From the NCBI GenBank assembly GCA_028284925.1, contig JANQQT010000274.1, forward strand, positions 1-44,308: DNA of 44,308 nt, written 5' to 3'. The stretch comes from Phycisphaeraceae bacterium (GTDB lineage: Bacteria; Planctomycetota; Phycisphaerae; Phycisphaerales; Zrk34). A program made the translations under genes and the position numbers. The notes under the pieces were generated by a model, which searched no databases, was not told where the DNA came from, and was given only the letters and a program-made list of their open reading frames with translations. Numbering within the stretch: the stretch's first letter is position 1; every line of letters begins with the position of its first letter. Shown here piece after piece: positions 9,978-18,703 of this stretch.

Positions 9978-10745
9978 TTATTGGGTAAGGATGAAAACGA
10001 TGAACATGGAGATCCAGACGGCTTCGAGGAAGTGCCAGTAAGTGGCAGTGAGTCGAATGGTGGTCGCAGAGGGGTGGGCGGCGGGTGATTCCTGATTGAG
10101 ACTGACGGCGGGTGGATTTGGTTTCAGGATAAGCCATGCGAGAGGGAGGATTCCGCCGAGGACGTGTAAGGCGTGAAGGATGACGAGGAAGAAGAGCATG
10201 CCGTACAGTCCGTAATGACTGGAAAGGGCACGATTGTGCTCGTTGAGGAGTTCGGCAAGGGCGGGGGATTGTGCGATAATGAATGCGATGGCGAGAAGAA
10301 GGGTGGCGGCGAGGAGTCTTTTGGTTTTGGTGGGATTGTATTGTTCTGCGGAGCGTGTGGTCAGGTGGATGGTAACGCCGCTTGCGATAAGGATCATGGT
10401 GGAGAGGTAGAGTCCTATGGGAATGTTGAGTGTACCGGAATCAGGGCTGTTTGAGCCGGTGATGCGGATATAGACGTAGCCCCAGATGCTTGCGGCGAAA
10501 AGCATGATGAGGGAGGCAAGGAATATCCAGAGGCCGAGCCTTCGTGCGGCGGGGGTTGCGAGGAGACGGGGATTGATATCTGAATGCGAGCCCTGATCGT
10601 CGGGGGGATCGGGGAGGAAGGGTGAATATTCTTTGGGAATAGGAGGGCGCATGGGAGAAGATTCGAATGTCGTCGAAGTATGTCTGTATGATAGGCGTGT
10701 GACGTAAGGGAAAGGGAAAGGGACGGGAGTTTTGGGAGGAATCAT
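9978..10745 (-). CDS. Heme-copper (cytochrome c) oxidase subunit III-like membrane protein
   Basis: Integral membrane protein of the CtaE/CoxC family, an accessory subunit of terminal oxidases that associates with catalytic subunit I. Five transmembrane helices are visible after a hydrophilic, Pro-rich N-terminus: GLWIFLASLIMLFAA, LYLSTMILIASGV, LLAATLLLAIAFI, a long helix including LFFLVILHALHVLGG, and the family-typical last helix YWHFLEAVWISMFIVFIL. It therefore resembles the shorter five-helix form rather than the seven-helix mitochondrial type. The 255-residue start at 10745 and an internal ATG at 10652 (224 residues) are both possible; neither has a clear Shine-Dalgarno, and the family does not need the extra 31 residues. 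No other oxidase subunit is nearby. The gene lies 18 nt downstream of the glycoside-hydrolase stop. Confidence 0.87.
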   Translation of the reverse strand: MIPPKTPVPFPFPYVTRLSYRHTSTTFESSPMRPPIPKEYSPFLPDPPDDQGSHSDINPRLLATPAARRLGLWIFLASLIMLFAASIWGYVYIRITGSNSPDSGTLNIPIGLYLSTMILIASGVTIHLTTRSAEQYNPTKTKRLLAATLLLAIAFIIAQSPALAELLNEHNRALSSHYGLYGMLFFLVILHALHVLGGILPLAWLILKPNPPAVSLNQESPAAHPSATTIRLTATYWHFLEAVWISMFIVFILTQ

Positions 10746-10763
10746 GAGAGGTATGGCGAATTG

Positions 10764-13343
10764 TCATTTGCCGGGGCGGAGGAGGGTCGATTTGGGGCCG
10801 GCATCGGTGGGACGTTTGAAATTACGATCTCTGGTGAGGAGGAATTTGTCGAATTCGAAGCCGTCTTCGCGCATGGAGAAGGAGATGGTGTAGAAGCCCG
10901 GTTTGGGGATGTCGAGGAATATTTTGTAGGGTTCGCCACAGTGGTTTTTCTGCGTGCGTTGTTTGGATTCCCACCACCATGACCTCTTACCTTTGCACCA
11001 TTGGAGACGTTGTCCGGTCGCGGGCCAAGTGTTGTTGATGCCGACGTGAATACCGTTGTCTTCGGAACCTGAGGAATAGGCGCGAACCCAGACGTAGTAT
11101 CGGCCTGGTGTATTGAACTTGACGTGGTAGTCGAGGATGGCCATTTGGCCGGCTTTGTTGGAGAAGTTGACACCGTGCGTTAGTTTGTCGGCGTGGGTAA
11201 CGCGCGTGTCGGGGAGGATCTCGAGATAGGCTTTGCCCGAGGCAGAGGCGTGGTGAGAGGGATCGGGGTCGGGTTTAACGGTGGGTTTTGAGGAGGCGGA
11301 GGTGATGTACCAGCGTCGTGTTTTGTGGGCGCGTTGTGAGGAGAAGTGTTCGGCTTCGACGGCAATCAGGCCATTGGATTCGGTGAAGATTTTGGCGTTG
11401 GCGGGAATGGCTTTGCGAGGGAGCGGTTTGATGGCCGTTGGTTTTTTGTTGTTGGAGGGTTTGTTTGAGGCCGGGATTGTGGCATTGGGTTTAGGGAGAT
11501 CGGCGATGATTTTGGTGTCGCCATTGGCGCGGATGTAAACGGCCCAATCCTGTTTGGGAGAATCGGGTGGGGCGCCGACGGAGATTTTTGCCGGAGCATT
11601 GATGGAACGGGTTTGCGTTTGTTGAAGGGGATCCCCGGTGCGGGGATTGTACCAGTAGACTGAGAACTCACCTTTGACGTGCGATAGATCGATGGTTGCC
11701 GAGCCGCCATTGGGAAGGTACAGGGCGTAAGTGTGACCGGGTTTGGCGAGAGCGAAGGCATTGCCTTTGATGATGAGTTGGTCGGCAGAATTCATTTCCG
11801 CAAAGGGAAGGTTTTGCTGGAAAAATTCGATAGCGTAGCGGGTCTGGTCCCAGAGTTTGTCGCGCGAGCGGAAGTCTTCAAGGTTGAGATCGTTGTGGGG
11901 GTTTGCGTAGCCGAAATACCATTCGACGCCTCCGCCGCCCGCCATGAGCGCTCCCCAGAGTGCGGTTTTTCTGGCGATCGGCTGATTGTTGTTCTTTTTG
12001 GCATCATGATCGACACCGAATTTGGCGGTGCCGGGTTCGTCGACATTGACGACCCAAGGGTAGCCTTTTTTCTCTGAGACACTAACCCAGTGGCGGACGG
12101 ATTCGTGGATGGTGTGCCAATCGTTGGAATATTGGAGCGATGGGCCTTCGAGTTTTTTGAATCCGAGGAGGGGGTTGTAGACCTTGGTTTTCTGGTTGGG
12201 GTAGGTGTGAATGACGATGGGGTTTTTATAGGTATCAAGAGATTTGATGTAATTGCAGTACTGTTTGATTTGTTGCGTGGTGTTGGTGTTTTCCTCGCCG
12301 AGATTCCAGACGACGGCCTGGTGGTGGGCAAAGCGAGCGATGAGTTCGCGAAGGTAGAGCTTTCGGATAGGTCCAAGTTCGCCACCATCGAGGAGTTGGT
12401 CGTTTTCCGTTTCCTGAGTGATGACATGGAGGGCAAGGCCTCTGGAATCCATGTGGTTGAAGATGATGTTCCACTGGTCGAGTTTGGAGCAATCGAAGCG
12501 GTCGCGGATATCGGATTCGATCCAGGGCCAGACGTCATCGCCATCGCCGTGAACGTTCATGGTGAGGAAGTAGACGGAATTCATGCCTTTGGATGCGAGG
12601 TAGTTGAGTGCGCCGATGAGGGCTTTGCCTTTACCGTCTTTCCATGTGGGGTCACCTGATTTGAAATCCCTGAGGTGAGGTTTGTAGGTGTGGAGTTTGG
12701 TTTTGTGTTGTTTGTTCTTGCGTGGTTTGGGATTCTTCTTTGTGCCGTCGAGGTCGACGTAGGCGAGAAGGTTTTCGGGGGAGTCGGCACCGCCTTTGAG
12801 GAAATACCGTTTGGAAGCGGCGTATTGCCAGTAGCGTTTTCCGACATACCGAAGTTTGCCATGGCGCCAGTGGGATCGGTCTGTCTTTCTGATGTGGCGA
12901 ACTCTGAATGAACCGGAGTGGCCGTGAGGTTTGACGGTTTTCGCGTTGGTGGTGTTGTTGGTGATGGCAATGTTCTTAGCAGTGTGGAAACTGACTTTGA
13001 AGGACCATTTGCCGGCTTTATCAGGAACAAAGTGGGTACGCCATTGATCGCCTGATGTGGCGGAGGTTTGGGCGGCATTGCCATCGGCGGCGAAGTAGCC
13101 GGGAACGATGTAGGACTTATCCTGATGCGTGAAGGTGACGGTCAGGTGGTAGTCACGGAAAGGATTTGGGTTGGCGGTTTCGGAAGTTTTTGGCCCGGTG
13201 ATGGTGAGGGTGAAGGGGTGGTGGGCAATCATTGGGCCTTGGATTAAAGCGTTGCCGATAACAGCGGCATGGGAGAGTCGGGAGGAAATGACGAGAAAGA
13301 TTGCGATGAGAAATATGACAGAGGTATGGCATGGATGACGCAT
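10764..13343 (-). CDS. Secreted DUF5060-type putative glycoside hydrolase with C-terminal carbohydrate-binding-like domain
   Basis: Exported 859-residue protein with a signal peptide ending at SHAA (about residue 27). Domains: an N-terminal beta-sandwich of DUF5060 type (about 28-120); the conserved FLKGGADSPENLLAY segment (near 180) that opens the TIM-barrel part; barrel motifs VWNLGEEN (near 346, candidate acid/base Glu) and VVNVDEPG (near 430, candidate nucleophile); a collagen-binding-2-like beta domain (about 515-605, YALYLPNGG and YWYNPRTG); a low-complexity Pro/Lys linker (about 610-655); and a C-terminal CBM-like beta domain (about 660-845, beginning VEAEHFSS). Such proteins act on polysaccharides outside the cytoplasm; the substrate cannot be predicted. 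GAGG lies 9 nt before the ATG. It precedes the oxidase gene with an 18-nt gap, so they may be co-transcribed. Confidence 0.87.
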   Translation of the reverse strand: MRHPCHTSVIFLIAIFLVISSRLSHAAVIGNALIQGPMIAHHPFTLTITGPKTSETANPNPFRDYHLTVTFTHQDKSYIVPGYFAADGNAAQTSATSGDQWRTHFVPDKAGKWSFKVSFHTAKNIAITNNTTNAKTVKPHGHSGSFRVRHIRKTDRSHWRHGKLRYVGKRYWQYAASKRYFLKGGADSPENLLAYVDLDGTKKNPKPRKNKQHKTKLHTYKPHLRDFKSGDPTWKDGKGKALIGALNYLASKGMNSVYFLTMNVHGDGDDVWPWIESDIRDRFDCSKLDQWNIIFNHMDSRGLALHVITQETENDQLLDGGELGPIRKLYLRELIARFAHHQAVVWNLGEENTNTTQQIKQYCNYIKSLDTYKNPIVIHTYPNQKTKVYNPLLGFKKLEGPSLQYSNDWHTIHESVRHWVSVSEKKGYPWVVNVDEPGTAKFGVDHDAKKNNNQPIARKTALWGALMAGGGGVEWYFGYANPHNDLNLEDFRSRDKLWDQTRYAIEFFQQNLPFAEMNSADQLIIKGNAFALAKPGHTYALYLPNGGSATIDLSHVKGEFSVYWYNPRTGDPLQQTQTRSINAPAKISVGAPPDSPKQDWAVYIRANGDTKIIADLPKPNATIPASNKPSNNKKPTAIKPLPRKAIPANAKIFTESNGLIAVEAEHFSSQRAHKTRRWYITSASSKPTVKPDPDPSHHASASGKAYLEILPDTRVTHADKLTHGVNFSNKAGQMAILDYHVKFNTPGRYYVWVRAYSSGSEDNGIHVGINNTWPATGQRLQWCKGKRSWWWESKQRTQKNHCGEPYKIFLDIPKPGFYTISFSMREDGFEFDKFLLTRDRNFKRPTDAGPKSTLLRPGK

Positions 13344-13396
13344 GGGACTTGTCCTCTAGCTTGGATTTTGAGAATATTTGGCCACGGGAACGGAAT

Positions 13397-13427
13397 ATCA
13401 TACACCAATTGGGAGGACTGGTGTGAA
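13397..13427 (-). promoter_or_regulatory. Candidate promoter with overlapping inverted repeat before the glycoside hydrolase gene
   Basis: On the minus strand TTCACA (13427-13422), a 19-bp spacer and TATGAT (13402-13397). The spacer region holds an inverted repeat, ACACCA (13402-13407) and TGGTGT (13419-13424), which could be an operator. The spacing is long, so confidence is low. Confidence 0.3.
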
Positions 13428-13457
13428 GTGGGCGTATATGGGAGATGGAGTGGGCAA

Positions 13458-15374
13458 CTACTGGATGAAGTGCTTCTCTATGAGATACTGCATGATGCGG
13501 TCAACGGCGGTATCGGCGTCTATTTCATGTGTCGGCAGAGTGATTGTGGGCGCCTCCGGGGCCTGGTACTCGGCGGAGACGCCGGGGAAGCGTTTGATTT
13601 CTCCGGATTCGGCTTTGGCGTATGAATCGGCTGCACGATCGCGACAGGTTTCCAGGGGGGCGGAGAGGTGGATTTCGATGAAACGATCCTCGCCGACAAT
13701 GGACCTGGCGTTGGAACGATTCTCGGCGCTGGGTGAGAGGAAGGCACAGATTGAGATGAGTCCGGCGTTGTTAAAGAGTTTGGCGACTTCGGCGGCACGT
13801 CTGAGGTTTTCACTTCGGTCGTCCGCGTCGAAATTGAGGTCGACATTGAGACCAAGTCGTGCGTTTCGACCATCGAGAACGTGGGAAAGGATACCATTGT
13901 CGAAGAGTCGACGTTCCAGAGCGTATGCGATGGTGGATTTGCCGGAGCCGGTGAGACCGGTGAGCCAGATGGTGGCGGGTTTGGCGCCAAGTTTGGCGAT
14001 GCGTTCATCGGGCGTGACGGCGCTGGTGTGGCGTTCGGTGTGTAAGCGAGTATTGAGGGCGCCATCGTTCGGATCCTGCTCGAGGATCATGCCAGCGCCG
14101 ACGGTGTTGTTGGTGAGACGATCGATGAGAATGAATGCACCGGTATGGCGATTCATTTTGTAGGCGTCGTATGCAATGGGGATGGCGGTTTCGACGACGC
14201 ATCTGCCGATTTCGTTGAGATTGAGTTGGCCGGCATCGTTGCGGTGGAGGGTGTTGACATCGATCTGGTATCGGAGTTCGCTGACGATGGCGGGCGTGGT
14301 CTTGGACGCATGCTTGACGAGATAGGAGCCGCCTTCGCGGAGGGGTTCATCGGTCATCCAGACGAACATCGCTTCGAAAGTCCTGCCGACATGGGGTTGG
14401 TTATGTCGGTGAACGAGCATGTCGCCTCGGCTGATATCGATTTCATCTTCGAGGACGATTGTGCCGGGTCGCCATGCGGGTACTTCATTGGTCTCATCGC
14501 CAGCTTCGAAGAGTTGTTTGACCCTTGAAGATTGGCCACCCGGAAGGACGACCAGCTCATCACCGGTTCGGACAGTACCGGAAGCGACTGTTCCGGAAAA
14601 ACCGCGGAAGTTCAGGTCAGGCCGAGAGACATATTGGACGGGAAAGCGGAGGTCGATGAGGTTTCGGTCCGAGGCGATAGGAACGTTTTCGAGGAAGTTG
14701 AGGAGGGGGCTGCCCTTATACCAGGGCGTATTGTCGCTGCGATCGACGACGTTGTCGCCATTGAGCGCGCTTAGGGGGATGAAGGTCATGTCGGGGATTT
14801 CGAGTTTGGCTGAGAAGTCGGTGTAGTCGGAAACGATCTGGTCGTACGTCTCGCGGGAGAAGTCGACGAGGTCCATTTTATTGACAGCGACGACGACGTG
14901 TTTGATGCCGAGGAGAGAGACGATGAAGCTATGGCGACGGGTTTGGGTGACGACGCCGTGGCGGGCGTCTATGAGGATAATGGCAAGGTCGCATGTGCTG
15001 GCGCCGGTGGCCATGTTCCGGGTGTATTGTTCGTGGCCAGGCGTGTCGGCGATGATGAACTTTCGCTTCGCGGTGGAAAAGTACCGGTAGGCGACGTCGA
15101 TGGTAATGCCCTGTTCTCGTTCGGCTTTGAGGCCATCGGTGAGCATGGCGGGGTCGAAGTCCGTACCGGTGGTTCCGTGGAGTTCGGAATCCTTCTTAAT
15201 CGCGGCGAGTTGGTCCTCGTAGATGAGTTTGGAATCGTAGAGAAGACGACCGATAAGCGTGCTTTTGCCATCGTCGACGGAGCCGCAGGTAAGGAAGCGA
15301 AGAAGATCCTTGCGCTCGTGTTGGGCAAGGTAGGCATTGATGTCTTTTTCGATAAGTTCTGACTGGTGGGACAC
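13458..15374 (-). CDS. cysNC: Bifunctional sulfate adenylyltransferase large subunit / adenylylsulfate kinase (CysNC)
   Basis: Fusion of the GTPase subunit of ATP sulfurylase with APS kinase; with CysD it makes APS and then PAPS from sulfate and ATP in the cytoplasm. The first about 430 residues are an EF-Tu-like GTPase with G1 GSVDDGKSTL, G3 DTPGHEQYT and G4 NKMDLVD. The C-terminal part is APS kinase with Walker A GLTGSGKST (near 470) and the FLSPSAENR loop. The usual DGDNxRxGL motif reads DGRNARLGL, an unusual charge reversal. The start is GTG at 15374; AAGG lies upstream. It follows cysD by 39 nt in the same orientation, so the two form an operon. Length (638) matches NodQ/CysNC fusions. 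Confidence 0.95.
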   Translation of the reverse strand: MSHQSELIEKDINAYLAQHERKDLLRFLTCGSVDDGKSTLIGRLLYDSKLIYEDQLAAIKKDSELHGTTGTDFDPAMLTDGLKAEREQGITIDVAYRYFSTAKRKFIIADTPGHEQYTRNMATGASTCDLAIILIDARHGVVTQTRRHSFIVSLLGIKHVVVAVNKMDLVDFSRETYDQIVSDYTDFSAKLEIPDMTFIPLSALNGDNVVDRSDNTPWYKGSPLLNFLENVPIASDRNLIDLRFPVQYVSRPDLNFRGFSGTVASGTVRTGDELVVLPGGQSSRVKQLFEAGDETNEVPAWRPGTIVLEDEIDISRGDMLVHRHNQPHVGRTFEAMFVWMTDEPLREGGSYLVKHASKTTPAIVSELRYQIDVNTLHRNDAGQLNLNEIGRCVVETAIPIAYDAYKMNRHTGAFILIDRLTNNTVGAGMILEQDPNDGALNTRLHTERHTSAVTPDERIAKLGAKPATIWLTGLTGSGKSTIAYALERRLFDNGILSHVLDGRNARLGLNVDLNFDADDRSENLRRAAEVAKLFNNAGLISICAFLSPSAENRSNARSIVGEDRFIEIHLSAPLETCRDRAADSYAKAESGEIKRFPGVSAEYQAPEAPTITLPTHEIDADTAVDRIMQYLIEKHFIQ

Positions 15375-15413
15375 TTTGGTTCGGGGCCTTCTTGGTGGGT
15401 TTGCGGCTTGTAG

Positions 15414-16322
15414 TTAGAAGTAGCCTTCGCGCTTTTTCTGTTCCATGGAGGCGGACTGGTCATAATCGATGATGCGACCCTGTCGTTCGGAATGGGTGGC
15501 GAGGAGCATTTCCTGGATGATTTCGGGGAGGGTTGTTGCCGAGGACTCGACGGCGCCGGTGAGAGGGTAGCAGCCGAGGGTACGGAAGCGGACCATTTTC
15601 TCGACGGGGGCGTTATCGGGATCGATAGGCATGCGGTCATCGTCGACCATGATAAGCGTTCCACCCTGATCGACGACGGGGCGGCTGGCGGAGTAATAGA
15701 GTGGGACGATGGGAATATTTTCCAAGTGGATGTACTGCCAGATGTCGAGTTCAGTCCAGTTGCTGAGGGGGAAAACGCGGATGGATTCGCCCTTGTTAAC
15801 TTTGCCGTTGTAAAGGTTCCAGAGTTCGGGTCGCTGATTTTTGGGATCCCACTGGTGGAGTGAATCGCGGAAGGAGTAGACGCGTTCCTTGGCGCGGCTC
15901 TTTTCCTCATCGCGTCGGGCGCCGCCGAATGCGGCATCAAAACCGTGTTTGTCGAGAGCCTGCTTGAGGGCGACGGTTTTCATGATGTCGGTGTACTTCT
16001 GGCTGCCGTGATCAAAGGGGTTAATGCCTGCATCGCGAGCCTCGGTATTGGTGTGGACGAGGATCTTGAGGCCCCATTCGTCGGCAATTTTCTGGCGGAA
16101 TTCGATCATCTCACGGAACTTCCAGCCGGTATCGATGTGAAGGAGTGGAAATGGGGGTTTACCCGGAGCGAAGGCTTTCATCGCAAGGTGGAGCATGACC
16201 ATGGAGTCCTTACCGATGGAAAAAAGCATGACGGGGTCGTCAAATTCGGCAACGACTTCACGGATGATGTGGATGGACTCAGCTTCGAGTACCTTGAGAT
16301 GTGTGAGAGCCTGCGTGCTCAC
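15414..16322 (-). CDS. cysD: Sulfate adenylyltransferase subunit 2 (CysD)
   Basis: PP-loop ATP pyrophosphatase subunit of ATP sulfurylase that partners CysN to adenylate sulfate. The PP-loop motif is [11 protein letters not shown]; the family blocks [41 protein letters not shown] and the C-terminal [13 protein letters not shown]-like tail (here [13 protein letters not shown]) are present. I chose a GTG at 16322: it gives 302 residues beginning [16 protein letters not shown], exactly the usual family length, and AGGA lies 9 nt upstream. An in-frame ATG at 16442 would add 40 residues with no counterpart in the family. First gene of the cysD-cysNC pair; divergent from DAHP synthase. Confidence 0.95.
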   Translation of the reverse strand: MSTQALTHLKVLEAESIHIIREVVAEFDDPVMLFSIGKDSMVMLHLAMKAFAPGKPPFPLLHIDTGWKFREMIEFRQKIADEWGLKILVHTNTEARDAGINPFDHGSQKYTDIMKTVALKQALDKHGFDAAFGGARRDEEKSRAKERVYSFRDSLHQWDPKNQRPELWNLYNGKVNKGESIRVFPLSNWTELDIWQYIHLENIPIVPLYYSASRPVVDQGGTLIMVDDDRMPIDPDNAPVEKMVRFRTLGCYPLTGAVESSATTLPEIIQEMLLATHSERQGRIIDYDQSASMEQKKREGYF

Positions 16323-16466
16323 GTATGCGATTCCTGGGTGAGGTTTGAAGTTCGGGTTTTGATGCCGGCCTGCGGTTGTGGTTGCAACAAAGTCGGCAAA
16401 ATTGGAAGGGAATAATAGCAGGTTGAGCGTTGTATTCCGCATTTAATTGACTTAAAGAGGCGGCGA

Positions 16467-16495
16467 GCCAACGATTGGCGAACCCTCGGTGAGGG
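16467..16495 (+). repeat. Two small tandem inverted repeats in the DAHP synthase / cysD intergenic region
   Basis: GCCAA (16467-16471) pairs with TTGGC (16475-16479) across 3 nt, and CCCTC (16483-16487) pairs with GAGGG (16491-16495) across 3 nt. They lie between the divergent cysD and DAHP synthase genes and could be operators or leader hairpins. I see no leader peptide or riboswitch consensus here. Confidence 0.35.
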
Positions 16496-16564
16496 GCGAG
16501 CGGCGGAGAGGAGGTTTTTGAGACGGCATTGATTTTGGGGAGTTTGACGGGGGATGACGTAGAT

Positions 16565-17632
16565 ATGAGTGAATACCCGCAAATACCATCCGATCCGACG
16601 CAAAATACACGTGTTGACTCGCTGACGCGTGTGTTGACGCCTGTGGAATTGAAAAACGAGCGTAAGAAGTCGGAGGTGGCACAACAGACTGTCCTAGAGG
16701 CGAGGGCAGGGATCGAGCGAATCCTGGCGGGAGAGGATAAGCGCGTGTTGGTGATTGTGGGGCCTTGCTCGATCCATGATGAGAAGGCGGCATTGGAGTA
16801 TGCGGGCCGGTTGAATGAGATTCGAAAGCAATATGAAGACCGGATCATGTTCGTGATGCGGGTTTACTTTGAGAAGCCGCGAACGACGACGGGGTGGAAG
16901 GGGCTGATTTATGATCCTCATCTGGACGATTCGTTTGATATTGAACACGGGCTGAGGGCGGCACGGGGGTTGTTGCTGGAGATTAATGACATCGGACTGG
17001 CGACGGCGACGGAGTTTCTGGATCCGATCGTGCCGCAGTATATTGACGGGTTGATATCGTGGGCGGCGATCGGGGCTAGGACGACGGAAAGTCAGACGCA
17101 TCGTCAACTGGCCTCAGGATTGTCGATGCCGGTAGGGTATAAGAACGCGACAGATGGGAATCTACAGGTTGCGATCAATGCAATGATTGCGGCAAGGGGG
17201 CATAGTTCGTTTCTGGGAATCACGCCGGGCGGCCAGGTTGCGATTGTGAAGACTGCGGGGAATCCCGCGGGTCACCTGATCTTGCGTGGGGGAGCGGACG
17301 GGACGAATTTTGATGCGGCATCGATTGCCCATGCGGAGAATGAGTTGCAGCAGGCGGGCCTCTCGCCTCGATTGATGGTGGATTGTTCACATGCGAACGC
17401 CGGGAAGAGTCATGAACAGCAGCAGCATGTGTGGCGGTCGGTGATGGAACAACGGGTTAAGGGAAACCGAAATATCATCGGGATGATGCTGGAATCGAAC
17501 CTGGTGGAGGGACGACAGAATCTGGGGACGCACAAGAGCGCGTTGGTGTATGGCCAGTCCATAACTGATGAGTGTGTGGGATGGGAGAAAACGGTGGAGC
17601 TGTTGGGTGAGCTTTATGATGCGCTGAAGTGA
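16565..17632 (+). CDS. Class I 3-deoxy-7-phosphoheptulonate (DAHP) synthase, AroF/G/H type
   Basis: Condenses phosphoenolpyruvate and erythrose 4-phosphate in the first step of the shikimate pathway. The 355-residue product matches E. coli AroG-type enzymes in length and sequence: IVGPCSIHD (metal-ligand Cys68), MRVYFEKPRTTTGWKGLI, ARTTESQTHRQLASGLSMPVG, DCSHANAGK (His ligand), MLESNLVEG (Glu ligand) and GQSITDECVGW (Asp ligand). All four metal ligands are present. The ATG at 16565 fits the family's N-terminus; a TTG at 16529 would add 12 residues. An N-terminal helix of the kind involved in feedback binding is present, but which aromatic amino acid inhibits it cannot be told. Convergent with the dehydrogenase downstream (31-nt gap). 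Confidence 0.95.
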   Translation: MSEYPQIPSDPTQNTRVDSLTRVLTPVELKNERKKSEVAQQTVLEARAGIERILAGEDKRVLVIVGPCSIHDEKAALEYAGRLNEIRKQYEDRIMFVMRVYFEKPRTTTGWKGLIYDPHLDDSFDIEHGLRAARGLLLEINDIGLATATEFLDPIVPQYIDGLISWAAIGARTTESQTHRQLASGLSMPVGYKNATDGNLQVAINAMIAARGHSSFLGITPGGQVAIVKTAGNPAGHLILRGGADGTNFDAASIAHAENELQQAGLSPRLMVDCSHANAGKSHEQQQHVWRSVMEQRVKGNRNIIGMMLESNLVEGRQNLGTHKSALVYGQSITDECVGWEKTVELLGELYDALK

Positions 17633-17663
17633 AATTGAAGGAGAAGCGCGTTCAATATTGCGA

Positions 17664-18632
17664 TTAGTAAGCGGGGAATTCCGGGGGATGTCCATTGAGA
17701 ATCCTGACAACGTCCTTGACGACCCAACTCATGTTGAGAAGGGCGGTATTGGTGCGTGAAGCAAGATGGGGGAGAAGATCGACGTTAGGAAGATTGAATA
17801 GGGGGTAGTCTTTGGGCGGTGGTTCGGGGTGGTGGACGTCAAGGATAACGTGAGCGTTGTGGGGTTGATTGCGCGTGGCCCATGCGGCGAGGGCGGGAGC
17901 GTCGACAATGAAGCCTCGTGAGGTGTTTATGAGGGTGGCGGAGGGATTAAGGTATTCGAGGAACGGCTCATCAATGAGGTTTTTGTTTTCGGGTCGTCCA
18001 TCGACGTGGATGGTCAGGATATCTGCAGCGGCGAGAAGGTCGTCAAGGGGGAGACGGGCGGCGAGGTTGGTGGAGGTGAAGTTGAGTTGTTCATCGGAGA
18101 GGAGGTCATGGAAGATGGTTTTGATACCCACAGCGTGTGCGACCTGGGCGATGCGACGACCGATTCGTCCCATGCCGAGGATGGCGAGTGTGAGTTCGTT
18201 AAGCTGACGACCCACCTGAGTCTTGCGGTGGTGATGGAAGGTTTCGATTGGGATATGTGTGTTGAAGCGGAGGCGCGGGCGGTAGTGATCGAGGATGAGG
18301 CCAAAGACATATTCGACGACAGCCTGGGTATTGGCATCGGGTGTATGGACGACCGGAATGTTGTGTTTTTGGGCGGCGAGGAGATCGATATTGTCAAGGC
18401 CGACGCCTGCGCGGGCGATGACCTTGAGGTTGGGGGCGGCAGTGAGGAGCGGTTCGTCGACGATGGTGTAGGTTCGTACGATCAGGGCTTCGGTATCACG
18501 GAGGTGTTCGAGGAGGCCGGTGTAATCGGTGTGGGTGTGACGAATGAGGTTGGTATGTTGGGCGAGGTATTGAGCCGCTTCATCGGCAAGATGTTCTGTG
18601 AGGATGGCTTTGGGAAGGGAATCGTGAGACAT
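17664..18632 (-). CDS. D-isomer-specific 2-hydroxyacid dehydrogenase (SerA-like)
   Basis: NAD-dependent dehydrogenase of the D-2-hydroxyacid family that includes phosphoglycerate dehydrogenase. In 322 residues it has the substrate-domain block ARAGVGLDNID, the Rossmann motif GMGRIG, and the three catalytic residues in NTSRG (Arg), HHPEPPP (Glu) and PHLASRT (His). It lacks the C-terminal ASB/ACT regulatory domains of long SerA proteins, so it is a short form and may not be the serine-pathway enzyme. I start at the ATG at 18632 (MSHDSLPKAIL), which fits the family; an upstream in-frame start at 18671 adds 13 residues. No clear Shine-Dalgarno. The region near AAWATRNQPHNAHVILDVHH is unusually His/Asn-rich, reflecting the strand's C-rich composition. 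Confidence 0.9.
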   Translation of the reverse strand: MSHDSLPKAILTEHLADEAAQYLAQHTNLIRHTHTDYTGLLEHLRDTEALIVRTYTIVDEPLLTAAPNLKVIARAGVGLDNIDLLAAQKHNIPVVHTPDANTQAVVEYVFGLILDHYRPRLRFNTHIPIETFHHHRKTQVGRQLNELTLAILGMGRIGRRIAQVAHAVGIKTIFHDLLSDEQLNFTSTNLAARLPLDDLLAAADILTIHVDGRPENKNLIDEPFLEYLNPSATLINTSRGFIVDAPALAAWATRNQPHNAHVILDVHHPEPPPKDYPLFNLPNVDLLPHLASRTNTALLNMSWVVKDVVRILNGHPPEFPAY

Positions 18633-18703
18633 GGTGATCGAGCATAGGCGGGAGGGGGTGCAATGTCGCAAGAAGGCTGAGTAGAGATGGCGGGTGAGGG
18701 GAT

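Noticed and set aside
16323-16440. TATTAT box upstream of cysD on the minus strand
   Set aside because: No acceptable -35 hexamer at 16-18 bp.
16467-16560. T-box or attenuator leader for DAHP synthase
   Set aside because: No leader peptide rich in aromatic codons, and no T-box motif; only two short hairpins.
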